A stretch of DNA of 64,000 nucleotides, taken from Marsupella aquatica (taxonomy: Eukaryota > Marchantiophyta). The translations under genes were made by a program, and so were the position numbers. Below the pieces are notes generated by a model. The model worked only from the letters and a program-made list of their open reading frames with translations. It was not told where the DNA came from and searched no databases. The stretch is from the NCBI GenBank assembly GCA_973895155.1, contig OZ316897.1:15872001-15936000 (forward strand). Reading direction: 5' to 3'. Positions 45,746-55,813 of the stretch are shown here, one piece after another (position 1 is the first letter of the stretch; every line of letters starts with the position of its first letter).

Positions 45746-47200
45746 TACCTACCAAGTAAAGCATTCCTGACCAACCTGGTGATTTTGGTGTGACCTGTAG
45801 TACCGGGTTGGAAGCCCATAGCCCGTTCTCTCTCCTCAGGACTAGGTTCATCCCATGTACCGGTAGAATGTCGATAAACCAGGCCAGGACCATCACCCTG
45901 AAAAGCATCTCAGGGGTCTCACTATATGGGGACCTCCCCATCGCCTGCGACGTTTTTAGGCCTCGGACCCCCTAAAATGTAAGAAATTTTTTTTATTTTT
46001 TAACCCCTATAAAGTTGGAATATTCTTGGAATATTCTAAAAATTGGATTAAAAGGACCCTAATGTTCTTATAAGTCTCAAAATTGAATTTAAAAGACTCT
46101 ATTGTTCTTCTACAAAAATTCTTAAGTCTTCCCTTAGAACCAATAAAATGACCCTATCCTTCGTCACACGTGATATGCCATTTTTGTGGAAGTGAAACCC
46201 CCGAGAAAAGCATGTGCACTGGAACAGATACAAATGTAGGCCAAGCAGCACGGGGCTGTCCAATGGTATTGGCTGGATACCAAGGTGTTGGCTGGATACC
46301 AAGGTGTTGGCTCTTGCCGTGTAACTGGTTGGCAAGAACTGTCAGGATCCAAAATCTGGTCCACTGTGAGGTTAGTGTCCCTGGATGTGTGGTGAAGAGC
46401 CAACTCCAACAAGGAAGGTGGTGCAAGGTTAGTCCAAAAGTTACAAAGACGATGTGCATAAGAACCACAGTGCACTGCATCAATGAGAAGGGGTGGTCCC
46501 AAGTAGTGCTGGACCACACTGAAATCCTCTTTGACCTGTGGATGCTGGTCAAACTGAGATGGAGTATTCTCAATGATATAACCAACAGCAGGATAAAGGG
46601 ATTGAGCCCAGGTGAGAATCTGAACCAATGCTGTGAAAAGGCCAGAACGAGAGTCATGCAATCTAGCACCATGACCAGCAGCTGAAAACCCTTGGCATTC
46701 CCAACCAGCTATGATCAAATCAAGGGAACCAAGAAGGGTTAAGTGTCGGTGCTGGACAAGCTGGATATCTAGAAGGAAGAAAGAAAATGCAAACTTCCAT
46801 GCATTGTGTAGAAACTGCTGGGAAAATTGTTCTGAAAATTCCAGCAGACGGAATTCAGCCACTTGCCTTGCACTTGGATCAATGTCCACGTAGATGTACT
46901 GCTTCACCACCATGCCAGACTGTAGGAGAGCTTCCAGGCCTGTAGAAATGCCACCAAAAAGCTCAAGCAATGTAAGGCCATCCGGAGCAGGAGTCCATGT
47001 AACTGGTGCGCTCAAGATTGGGGCTATTGGCTGTCCATTGTGCTGCCCAAGGTCTTCAAACTTGCGCAATGCAGCCACCAAAGGTCCATGGGCTGCTTGG
47101 AGCCGTTGTACCACCTCTGGTTGATGATCCACGTTGCTGGAAAGTGCTGCTATACATGCAGCAGCATGTGCAGCAGCTACCTCATCGTCATCCTCCTCAA
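45746..47200 (-). pseudogene. Cytosine-C5 DNA methyltransferase domain inside the retrotransposon, split by a MITE
   Basis: In the frame starting at 47558 the domain shows, in order, motif I LTLLELFGGISTG (46970-46935), acidic YVDIDPSA (motif II), motif IV LDLIIAGWECQGFS with the catalytic Cys at about 46696, motif VI YIIENT and a motif VIII-like SYAHRLCNFWTN. Motif IX/X (EERERAMGFQPGTT, then an LLGR-type end running into MDLNALTW) lies at 45900-45735, on the other side of the MITE at 45909-46205 and a small frameshift. Canonical PCQ and ENV read ECQ and ENT here, as in retrotransposon-borne relatives I remember. The catalytic Cys and Glu remain. Upstream residues belong to the protease and a linker. 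The enzyme would methylate cytosine in DNA; this copy is broken. Confidence 0.85.
45909..46205. mobile_element. 297-bp hAT-like MITE inserted in the retrotransposon methyltransferase
   Basis: The element starts CTCAGGGGTCTCAC at 45909 and ends GTGAAACCCCCGAG at 46205, inverted repeats matching at 12 of 14 positions. AAAAGCAT lies directly outside both ends (45901-45908 and 46206-46213), an exact 8-bp target duplication, which points to the hAT superfamily. It is AT-rich inside and has no coding capacity. Methyltransferase-like coding text stops at its right edge and resumes at its left edge, so the insertion came after the retrotransposon. The copy at 19307-19459 shares its right half. Confidence 0.88.
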
Positions 47201-47248
47201 TCCAATCCTGCAATGGGTGGTTGACATAGGTAGCTGTGTGCACTGCTT

Positions 47249-47812
47249 TCAACACAAAGTGGTGAGCCATAGGTGTATGGGCACCATGCAAATCAAGTGG
47301 AATGTAGCCCAAGTGTGAGCCATCAGTATGCCAATCAACTCTGTAGTATGCATGCTCATGCCAGTTGTCAATGGTAAAACCTGGTAGGAACAAAGCCCCC
47401 TGGCCAATGAGCACATCATACGTAGTGGCATTGGTAACCAAACATCTGACTGGGAAATGCAGTTCTTGATCTGTACCTCCATTAAAAGTGAGAGTGAGTA
47501 AAGTAGAACTCTCACCCAGCACATCCTCCACAGTGCCACTAGCAGTCGAACATGCCACCTGGATTGCTGTAAATGATCAGTCAGCAGTCCCATCTTCTTG
47601 GCAAACTGAATGCCCAATATCACTGGTTGAGCGCCTGTGTCTAGCATGACCACCTGAGGAGTGTGACCCTCCAACTTGACCGCTGAATTCCTGTTGTCAA
47701 CAATGGCAATGGTGGTGGAAACTGAAGTCCTGTCGCTAGGCACCACTTTTGGCAGATGATGAGGTACCTTGTGAAGGGAGTTAGTATCCACGGTCTTTCC
47801 ACTCAACACCAT
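47249..47812 (-). pseudogene. Retrotransposon aspartic protease
   Basis: The frame contains VVMLDTGAQPVILG, the DTG active-site motif of retroviral-type aspartic proteases with its following hydrophobic strand, about 60 residues after the start. The frame breaks near 47565. One base out of step the rest of the protease-like fold continues in the next frame (ACSTASGTVEDVLG, later YDVLIGQGALFLPGF, the usual second-half motif ahead of IGxxxL). It connects gag to the methyltransferase in the polyprotein. Confidence 0.75.
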
Positions 47813-47814
47813 AG

Positions 47815-50110
47815 TCAGGAAAGATGAGCAGCATGACCAGAATCTAGTGTAGCTCTGGTCACAAAATCTACAGCAATACTGTTATCGCTACCACTGGAAA
47901 TTGGTACTGGGATAGCCAAACCAGTGGAAGCATGTAATGGAGAAGAAGAAGGTCCAGTATGTACATGAGATTGGACCTCCAAAACCGGTGTCACAGGGGC
48001 TGATGAAGAATGCAGTGAGCCCTCTAGCGCTATGATGACAGCTCTAGCATCCAGCTGTAAATCATGGCAACTGAAAAGTGGAGTTGTAAGAATCCTTTGT
48101 GCCATACCGGAGGTGAAATGCTCAAGCAGCTCAGGAGAAACAACTCCCTGTGAAATGTCAGCAGCACCTGGTGGTGGAATGGATGTAGCTGCAGCTCCCT
48201 CCCTCCTCGCCAACAAGGTGCGCTCTTCAGCAAGTGTGAGTGGTTGAAAGGATTGGGGCATGACAGCCCGAGCTCCCCTGGCTCTAGTCATAGGACCAAC
48301 AGCAAGACCATCAGCCTGTACAATGCGGTGTGTGGGAGCAGTATGGGAAGCAGCACTGGCCTGCTGGTAAGCAAAATAGGAAGGGCAGAATGAATCTGAA
48401 AATTCTGCCGTAAGGCCAGGCTGTGTAGTAGAGAACAGCACACACTCACCCATATGAGCATCAAATGGCAAGCCATAGAAAGAGCGGGGTAGAGGTGCTG
48501 AACTGTCAGTGGTGCTTGAGCCAGGGATGGGTTGCACGTGACCAGCCGGTTGAGAAGGACCAGCAGAGGCAGTTGACTTGCCTTTGATATTGGCAAGTTG
48601 GGCACGTAAGGACTCAACCTCATGAGTCAGAGACTAGAGTTGAGTTGCCTGTGCATTCTGAGCCTCCTTCTGAGCTGGTTGCTTCTGTTGCTGCTTGGGC
48701 AATTTGTTGGCACCAGGTGCTTTGCCACTGGAAGGAGGAGCAGCTGATGCAATAGGAGCCCTCCTAGCTGGTGGGGGAGTGGAAATAGGAGCAAGATGAG
48801 TGGCCTGTTGTTGTAGCTGCTTCCTCTCTGGGAATTTGGCAAAACAAACTGCTTCCAAGTGACCCACTTTCCCGCAAAAATCACAAGACAGATCCTCAGC
48901 AACAATATCACGTTCATTAGCCTTGTGATTGGGGTTACCACAGTAGTTGCAAGATGGCAGCATGAAAGCAGCATGTGCTGGCTTGGTCTTGGAACCATAC
49001 TGTGGCACACGAGAAGGGGTGGCCAGTGTAGGGGCAGCAGCCTGGTACCTGGATTGCGGTGGATGCGCAATACTGGCCTCATAATGTGCATGGGCCAACT
49101 CAAGTTTCTCAGCAGTGTCATAGATATTGAGCAGGGTGTAGCTGTCTCCAAACTCTTAGAATACTTGCTGCAACACTTGCGAATGGAGAGCTGGTGTGCC
49201 CTCCAATGCGCAAAGATAGCGATGAGCAGCTTCCAGGTCAGTGATGCTCTGGGTGTCCTCCTTCAGCTTGAGAAGCCGGTGATACATCATCTTCAAGGTT
49301 TCATCGCGCTGCCTCACAAAGGTGGCCAACTGCATGATTTTGTCAGCACTCTTGATTGGGAATTCCAATTCAAGAACCTGGAAAAACTCAGCCATTGGAT
49401 CAGCAAAGGCAGGAGAGTCAATGGTGGGAGAAATGCCTGATGTAGCCTGTGCCAAGACAGTGAGAGTAACTGGCGTAGTGGTAGGAACTGGAGTAGGAGG
49501 GGAAGTGGCAGGAGCAGTAGCATGGGCTGCAATGGCATTCTGTGAGGCCAATTGTGAGGCTGCCGCAATTGCACTGGCATAGGTAGGGTTAGGCAATTGT
49601 GTGACAGCAAGCAGCCGTTGAGAATGTTGCTCATACACATCCAAAGCCTCATGGTGCACATACCTGGCTACCTGCTTAAATGCAAAAGCATTTGTGAAAT
49701 TGCTACCGTACTCAACTCCAATTCGTAAACAACAGTGTAGAAAGTGGATTTGAATTCATGTAAAGAAACAGTGCCTGGCCGCCCACTGAAGCGCTCAATG
49801 CGGCCAGATGAGTGACTGGCATCCATGCTGTATGTCAGTGAAGCTGGAACAATCACTGATGCAGAAGGAGTAAAGGGCAGAGAAGCGATAGCAGGCTTCG
49901 GGGTAGTGGTAAAGCGACCACCAAATGTAGCAGAAGGATTGCGTGGTGTGGGTGTTGCTGCTGTCTGTTGGCGTCGTCAAAATTGCCGAGACTCCAATGA
50001 AATTGGCACCAACAGTCCTGGATCACTCCGTAAGTAGTACCTGGATGTCGGTGGCGATGTACTGCTACCTCCTGGCTCGTCTGTTGACATACTGTGTTGC
50101 AATACCTGAT
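47815..50110 (-). pseudogene. Retrotransposon gag
   Basis: The likely start is an ATG near 50090 (MSTDEPGGSSTSPPTSRYYL). The first segment contains GRIERFSGRPGTVSLHEFK, typical of gypsy gag, and after a frameshift near 49690 the capsid-like part continues (FAFKQVARYVHHEALDVYEQ, later DETLKMMYHRLLKLKED). The nucleocapsid region near 48955-48835 has two zinc knuckles: CNYCGNPNHKANE, in which the last Cys has become Glu, and an intact CDFCGKVGHLEAVC. Stops lie at about 49980 (TGA), 49154 (TAA) and 48633 (TAG), with the same frame open on both sides. A long Pro/Ser/Ala-rich tail leads to the protease. Confidence 0.75.
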
Positions 50111-50160
50111 ATACTGAAAACGTGCAAAATGTGTAAACACAAGGAAAAACCGTCACCATC

Positions 50161-51150
50161 GAAAAACCATCGGGGAAAAAGGACCCTTAAAACCTCAAAT
50201 TTAGCCCCCTTCGCGTTTGCCTATGTATATGCCAAATTGACCGTCCGGTGTGTATACACCGGGCCGTATGCAGACGACCTGACGTTGGCGACAACAAAGG
50301 AATATGAGGAAAATGGGCCCCCTGAAGTGTATACCTCGGGCCCCTATGTGGACCCAAAAACGGAAGGACTGGCCGGCCCCAATGCCCTATGCTGTCATCC
50401 CGCGCGCGGTGAATGAGCGAGAACGGCCGAAAACAAAAAGAAAAGGGCCTGAATTAAGTGTATACACTTCGGACACTCGGCGAAGGGAAAGAAACAGCGA
50501 ATGTAGGGGGCCCCTCTTAATGGCACGAGCCCTGCATAGGGCTTCATGCCCCCTCCTTATGAGCTCCCGAGGGGTTATGAGCTCCCCCCTCCTCTCCTTC
50601 AATGTAATGTGGGCCTCGTGCCCTGGCAAAAGACTCCCGTGTGAGTTGGAATTTAACTCCCCTCCCCTCCTTTAATGCTGCCTCGCTTCCCCCTGGCTTG
50701 ACAGCTTGTGCTCAATTTCCCCTCCCCCTTGATTTTAATGCTTCATAGGGCCTCGTGCCCTCTCCCTCCTTGTGCAAAAATCTACTCCCAAGAGAAGGGA
50801 GTCAGCTCGTGACGGCAGCTACCGAGTAAAGAAAAGGGGTCGCGGCCAGGAAACAGCTCGCGACGGGAGCCACCTGAACAAAATGGAAAAAGGGGAGAAA
50901 TTGGCCGGGAAACACCGAAAAACGGCCTCACGTATGTCGATCAGCAGCAAGTCGCCTCCACTTCGTGGCAGTCGATTGGCAGTCGAAAGTAGGTTGTGCT
51001 GCGGCGCTGAATTGAAGCAGCAGTTGGCAGCGGCTGGAAACGAAAAACCCTGAAAGCAAAGCGCGAAGGAAAAGAGGGACGGGGGGCCTGTTTGACTTAA
51101 GTGTATATACTTAAGTGTATACACACAAGCCATAACTTCCACCCCATCGC
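50161..51150. other. Probable leader or LTR of the retrotransposon
   Basis: This stretch lies upstream of gag on the minus strand and has no coding features. GTGTATACAC-type palindromes occur at about 50249, 50329 (half), 50458, 51101 (as GTGTATATAC) and 51114. The text GGGCCTCGTGCCCT/GGGCTTCATGCCC recurs near 50540, 50610 and 50745, and CCTCCCCTCC runs are frequent. A matching second LTR left of 42391 was not seen by eye, and no clear tRNA primer-binding site was found, so the boundaries are unresolved. Confidence 0.4.
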
Positions 51151-54100
51151 TCAACGTTTTTCCATAGAAATTGCACCGGCATCAATGGAAAAATGTCAAT
51201 TGTCTCGAGCAATTGAGAAGCACAGCGTCTCCGATCTTCTTCCCCTCATCACAGTTCTTCTTGAATAAAAGGCGTAAGAGAAACAATCGTACTGAAATCG
51301 AATCGAAAATCGGCGGGATGCCAAGATCGGCCAGGAGCATCTAACGAATCACTGTGTGAATCCCATGTATGGAACCGACGAGCACTGTCTGAGCTCTGTC
51401 AAGAGCGATTCAAGAAGAACTAAAACCCAACAAAGAAAGACATGCCCTAAGTAAACAAAGTCCTAGCGTCACACTAACAAGCGCGTTTGCTTCAAGAACG
51501 CCTGGAATTTGCTATAAGAACATGTTGCTAACTCAAGTAGTATACTAACCCTAACTACATACCTAGCGGGCATGCGAGGGACATGCCGATGTGCATAAGA
51601 GGCACTGTCCCTCGGCATGACATTGTGGTGAACATGTTCTCAAGTCCCAAAGTAACACTAATTCTAGTCAAATTTTTATGTTTCCTGTATTTTTTACTCT
51701 AATTGAGTCCAAAGTCACACTAATTCATGCGAGCCTGATAATTCATGAGTAGAGCTTCATGAGTAGAGCTCACAAAACTATTCCCCAGAATTAGTGTGAG
51801 TAACACATACCCTACCCCAGTGAACACAGCCTACTGTAGTTAATTTTCCCTCAAAGTGGCTGAGACTTTCACAGGACTGGAATCCAGCGACTAAGCGAGT
51901 TTGTGCACTAGACACAAGGCTGATTTTTTTGCTTTGCACATTAATTGCCCAGGGCATACACTAAATTTGATTGACGAGTAAAGCTCGCAGAGGGAGCCTA
52001 CCAGGGGTGGTGGCCGAGAGATAGGCTTGCACTGTGCTGGATGACGGGAGGCAGGTGGTGGAGCTACTATTTGATTCATGACGTAGCGGATTCGGGGATG
52101 CATTGCCAGTCAGCTTTTTGTATTTTTGGTTCCGGCTGCAGCCGCAATAGGAGACCGAGAGACATGCAGACAGCCCTTCCTTTTCCAATTTCCATCCCAC
52201 TATCGACGACTTTTGGCAGACTTCACACGAGAGACAAACGCAACCCATTCCGAAGCTCTCACAAACTCAATAATAGTTGATGCTGATCCGAACTTTTCAT
52301 GACGACAGTAGAGTACGTCGGTGGATGGCTATTTTTGTAGTCAGAGATCCTTTATCGTGGGCGAAATCGATCCTTTCATCCTAATTGGCAGACGCCTCAT
52401 TGGGAAGTTCGTTTGTCAGCTATGTTGTGGAATCGTCGAGACAGTCGCGAGTATCAAAGACTCTGATGAGGCACGAAGAAGACACAGAATCCCCTACACA
52501 GAAAGCACCGGCCAGGTTGGAGCCGAATGTGATTTCTTTCATAAATCACGGGATTCACATTAAATGCTGTCGTGTTGCGTCTGCTCTATTAGTCGGTGGC
52601 TGCCGTTCGATGCTCGTAGAATGAAATTAAATACATATAAAAAACCATTTGCTGGCATGCTGCAGTCCACGGTCTACTGGTAGAACTCGAGAGTGGACGA
52701 AAGTGGGCAGTACTTTGGTTGGTTTTCCTTTAAGTTATTTGCTTTGCCTCGGTGGCTAACACTTTCGACTCTGGGTCCCACCTCTTCATCTGGTCCCACT
52801 TCAGTAAAATTTATCAACTGATGGCACTCTCAAATCTCAACACAGATGCGCAACACATGCCAATTGACATGCAGTTTTGCCCCTCCTCTCCTACCTTGCA
52901 CTGATTTCATCCTATTCGAAGCCATGCAGTTCATGCATCCCTGGTGTACTGCACATTGGACTGCGGACCACTGAGTACGTACAAGATCTAGTCAACCTTG
53001 CTGATCTGAAAGTACGCGCACCTATCCTACCAGGATTCTAGGTCGAATTTTGTGGCAGATAGTAGCTCCTAGTTTCCATATTTCCCCACATAGCTCCAAA
53101 TTCCAGTTAGGCCAAGGTTTGACAGACACAGGACGAGCGCTTTACATATGAATCAGGAAAACAGTCAGGATTACTCTAAGTGCTTCTAAATAGCCAAAGT
53201 AATCTTTCAAAGTCAGCAAGACTGAGTATTTGTTTCTTTTCGATTATGAGAGCCTACGAGAAAAGTATACAATTGACTCCACGGATGGGTTACTTTAGAC
53301 AGTCTTCTTAACCTTTGAAATGAGGAGAAGGATTACTTCAAACCAATTCCTAACTAGATCACGGTGGTGAACAAATCTACGTTGGTAGGCAGGGAAGGGT
53401 GTCTGGCCCACAATTGATTGCATCGCTTTCAGGTCGCATGATTGTATTGCTGTTATACTAGTACTAGTGGCATAGCCGGCAAAGGTCTGTACTCACCGAG
53501 GCCGGTCCTCGGACCATAACGGCTGAGCAAGTACAGAAATGACTGCAACTTTTTTATCGTCCGGTGGAATATCAACGTCACATCATTCTGATTGTCCATC
53601 AGGACTTGGGAGAGTTGAGCTTTTCACGAGCAAGGCAATTTCAAAGAACTCAATAAAATAATAGGTCTTACAAAACTTAGGATCATCTACAGTAGGTGCA
53701 TCTTTGAGGCCACCAAAAGTTGTGACAGACTGATCGATCACAGCCTGAATTTGTGAGATGTCATTGACGTTGAAAATGATCTAGTTGAACACTCGATCGA
53801 GCATGACTTTATGTCCTGATTCTTACGTAATAATCATGGCTTCCTTTCTGCTCTCCTCTTTCTGTTCTCTTCCGAGTCTGTAAGGGGAGTCCAATTCGTT
53901 TGGGCAGGCTGACAAAAGTTGAGAGTAGAATGGATGTTTAATTAGACTGTCGAGGCTCTAAAACAGAAGAAACTTTGCGCTAACGAAATTGTATGTTTTG
54001 CTCTTGAGAAAGTTCAGAAGAGACCAGATTTGCACTTAATGTGGCCAAATTGTGCCGAGTGAAGGTGAATTGAGGGTTGCCTCAGATGAACTACTTAGAA

Positions 54101-55813
54101 TTTGAATCAGGGTTGAAACTGCCAGACGGGCTTTGGGATGTGCTTTGCTCTAAACCACGGGCATTTTTGCAGAAGCAGAATCATGAGACAATTGGCATGG
54201 GACAACTCCAAGTTCACCACTGGAACTACTTGATGCGTCATTTTGCAGGTATCAGTGATGTCAAGTATTTAGAACACTGCCAAAGAAAAAAGGTGCCCAG
54301 CAGGGAGACACCGTTCCAAATGCTAGGAAATCAATGAAGGGGAGAAGACCAGGCAAAACCCCAGAAGACCACAAAGCCAAGAAAACCCAAGAATCCGGGC
54401 CCCACAGCCAGGCCCACAGCGAATCAGTTTTTTCTCATTGTTAACAAGGTTCAACTCGGGTATGACCCCCCCCCCACCCCCCCCCTTGTGGGCTACCTTA
54501 CAGAGGTGCATGCTCCAGACTTGATCTTCTATCTCTTTCCTCTGTGGCTGGGTCAGCTTTAGGTATTCAAGGCAAAAAAGAAAACTCCCCTTGTTTACCA
54601 AGGTTGAACTCGAGTTGAGTGTGCATCAATCACATGAGACTTTGTTCTAAATAAATACAAAATGTATTTAATAGCCTGCCAGGCTCGAGCTTAGGGTGTC
54701 AGTAATCAAAGATAGAGGTCAATGCATGTTACAGGAATTCATATTAATTTATTCCTGCCATTGAAAGTTGACACCCATCAGGCAAGCTTATCTCCTTTCC
54801 CACAATTGTGTTCGTACTTTCGACTCTGTCAATGCAAATGGAGATCTGAATGGCGGGGTGGACGGTTTGGCGATCACCATTCTTGCAAAAACTGGCGGTT
54901 GGCAGCTTGGATTTGGCTGTCCATCTCGAAATTGTTTTTTTTGCACATACAATGTGTCGTTTGGGGCACATTACAACCAAATTTTGTTTTGTTTGGGCCA
55001 AGAGTGGGAGAAACAAAGCACAGGTGGAGGAAGCTTCAGCACCCCCTAAAAATCCAGGTAGTAAATGGTGCAAAACATATGGGACTCCATTTCTCATTCA
55101 CCACCCCCTAAAAATCCAGGCAGTAAATGCTGCAAAATATATTGGATTCGCATTTCTCATTCACCACCCCCCCGTACCCGAAGTTCCCCACAATCTCCCG
55201 AAGGCAAAAACCTCACAGAATGATGACCTCGTGCACGGTATGGGTCGGAATAGAAAGAATTCTTGAGAAACGGCAATCATCTTTCGTATTTCGAACCGGA
55301 CGTTGGGAATGCGCTCCACCGAGAGAACGGTACATTTCTCCAGAACCGTAATGAGAACTCGTGGACGACGGAGTGACGCACTGTATGTATATGAGGGGAC
55401 CGACTCATCGCATAATTGAGTAGACAGTATGTTCTCTCAGACATGGAGGAGAAGGAATTCGGAGCGAAATTCCCCGTTTCATTCTCGGCTGAGCAGCCGT
55501 TGGCTTAGAATAACGTGCATGGGCATTTGGGTCGACCTGAATAACGAACTTTCTGTTCAGATTGAAAGAATAATGATCATGACAACAGCTGGGAAGGCGA
55601 GGGAATTTCGTTGTCATCATCATCATCATCATCCTCGTCAAAGAAGCAGCGACTTTCCGTCTCCATGGGGCGGGCCCTGTGGACAAATCATGGACGACGA
55701 AGAAGAAGAAGATGAAGCGAATTCAAGACACTGAATTGGGAATTGAAAAAAGTCTGTGAGGATTCGGGCCAATTGTGCTTTGCTCACTCAAGAGAAGCTC
55801 AGATAGGCGATCG
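51151..55813. other. Intergenic region, 5' side of the EDM2-like gene
   Basis: No gene is supported. It contains the diverged repeat at 54458-54600 (partner at 32895-33000) with a C-run at 54468-54485, and a tandem duplication at 55038-55175. A GAGTAGAGCTTCATGAGTAGAGCTCAC direct repeat lies near 51749-51776, and a TCATCATCAT microsatellite at 55613-55633 that is probably in the EDM2-like leader. The frames at 54722-55266 read a repeat and show no domain. Confidence 0.45.
55038..55175. repeat. Tandem duplication of about 67 bp
   Basis: Two copies of a unit containing CACCCCCTAAAAATCCAGG, AGTAAATGNTGCAAAA and TTTCTCATTCACCACCCC follow each other; a third partial start (CACCACCCCCC) follows at 55164. 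Confidence 0.85.

Larger units (their letters stand above)
42391..50160 (-). mobile_element. Decayed Ty3/gypsy retrotransposon carrying a cytosine methyltransferase and a PHD finger
   Basis: Read on the minus strand the order is gag (50160-47815), aspartic protease (about 47812-47565), cytosine-C5 DNA methyltransferase (about 47000-45746), reverse transcriptase (45745-44510), RNase H (44501-44000), integrase (43824-42600) and a C-terminal PHD finger (42540-42391). RT to RNase H to integrase is the Ty3/gypsy order. The methyltransferase reads straight into RT within the polyprotein, so it is a domain and not a neighbouring gene. At least seven in-frame stops and several frameshifts show it is dead. 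Long terminal repeats were not found by eye: the right flank (50161-51150) has the look of a leader or LTR, and a G-rich tract (minus strand, 42352-42358) could be the polypurine tract. The ends are therefore only approximate. Confidence 0.88.

Noticed and set aside
43438-49582. Plus-strand frames of up to 190 codons across the retrotransposon
   Set aside because: They are opposite-strand shadows of gag-pol coding text on the minus strand.
41640-51150. Attempt to define long terminal repeats of the retrotransposon
   Set aside because: No long direct repeat pair was found by eye between the two flanks, and a TATCAG string near 50110 is too weak for a primer-binding site. A self-alignment is needed.
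54722-55266. Overlapping plus- and minus-strand frames of 90-140 codons
   Set aside because: They cover a tandem-duplicated repeat and are open in several frames at once; no motif was recognised.
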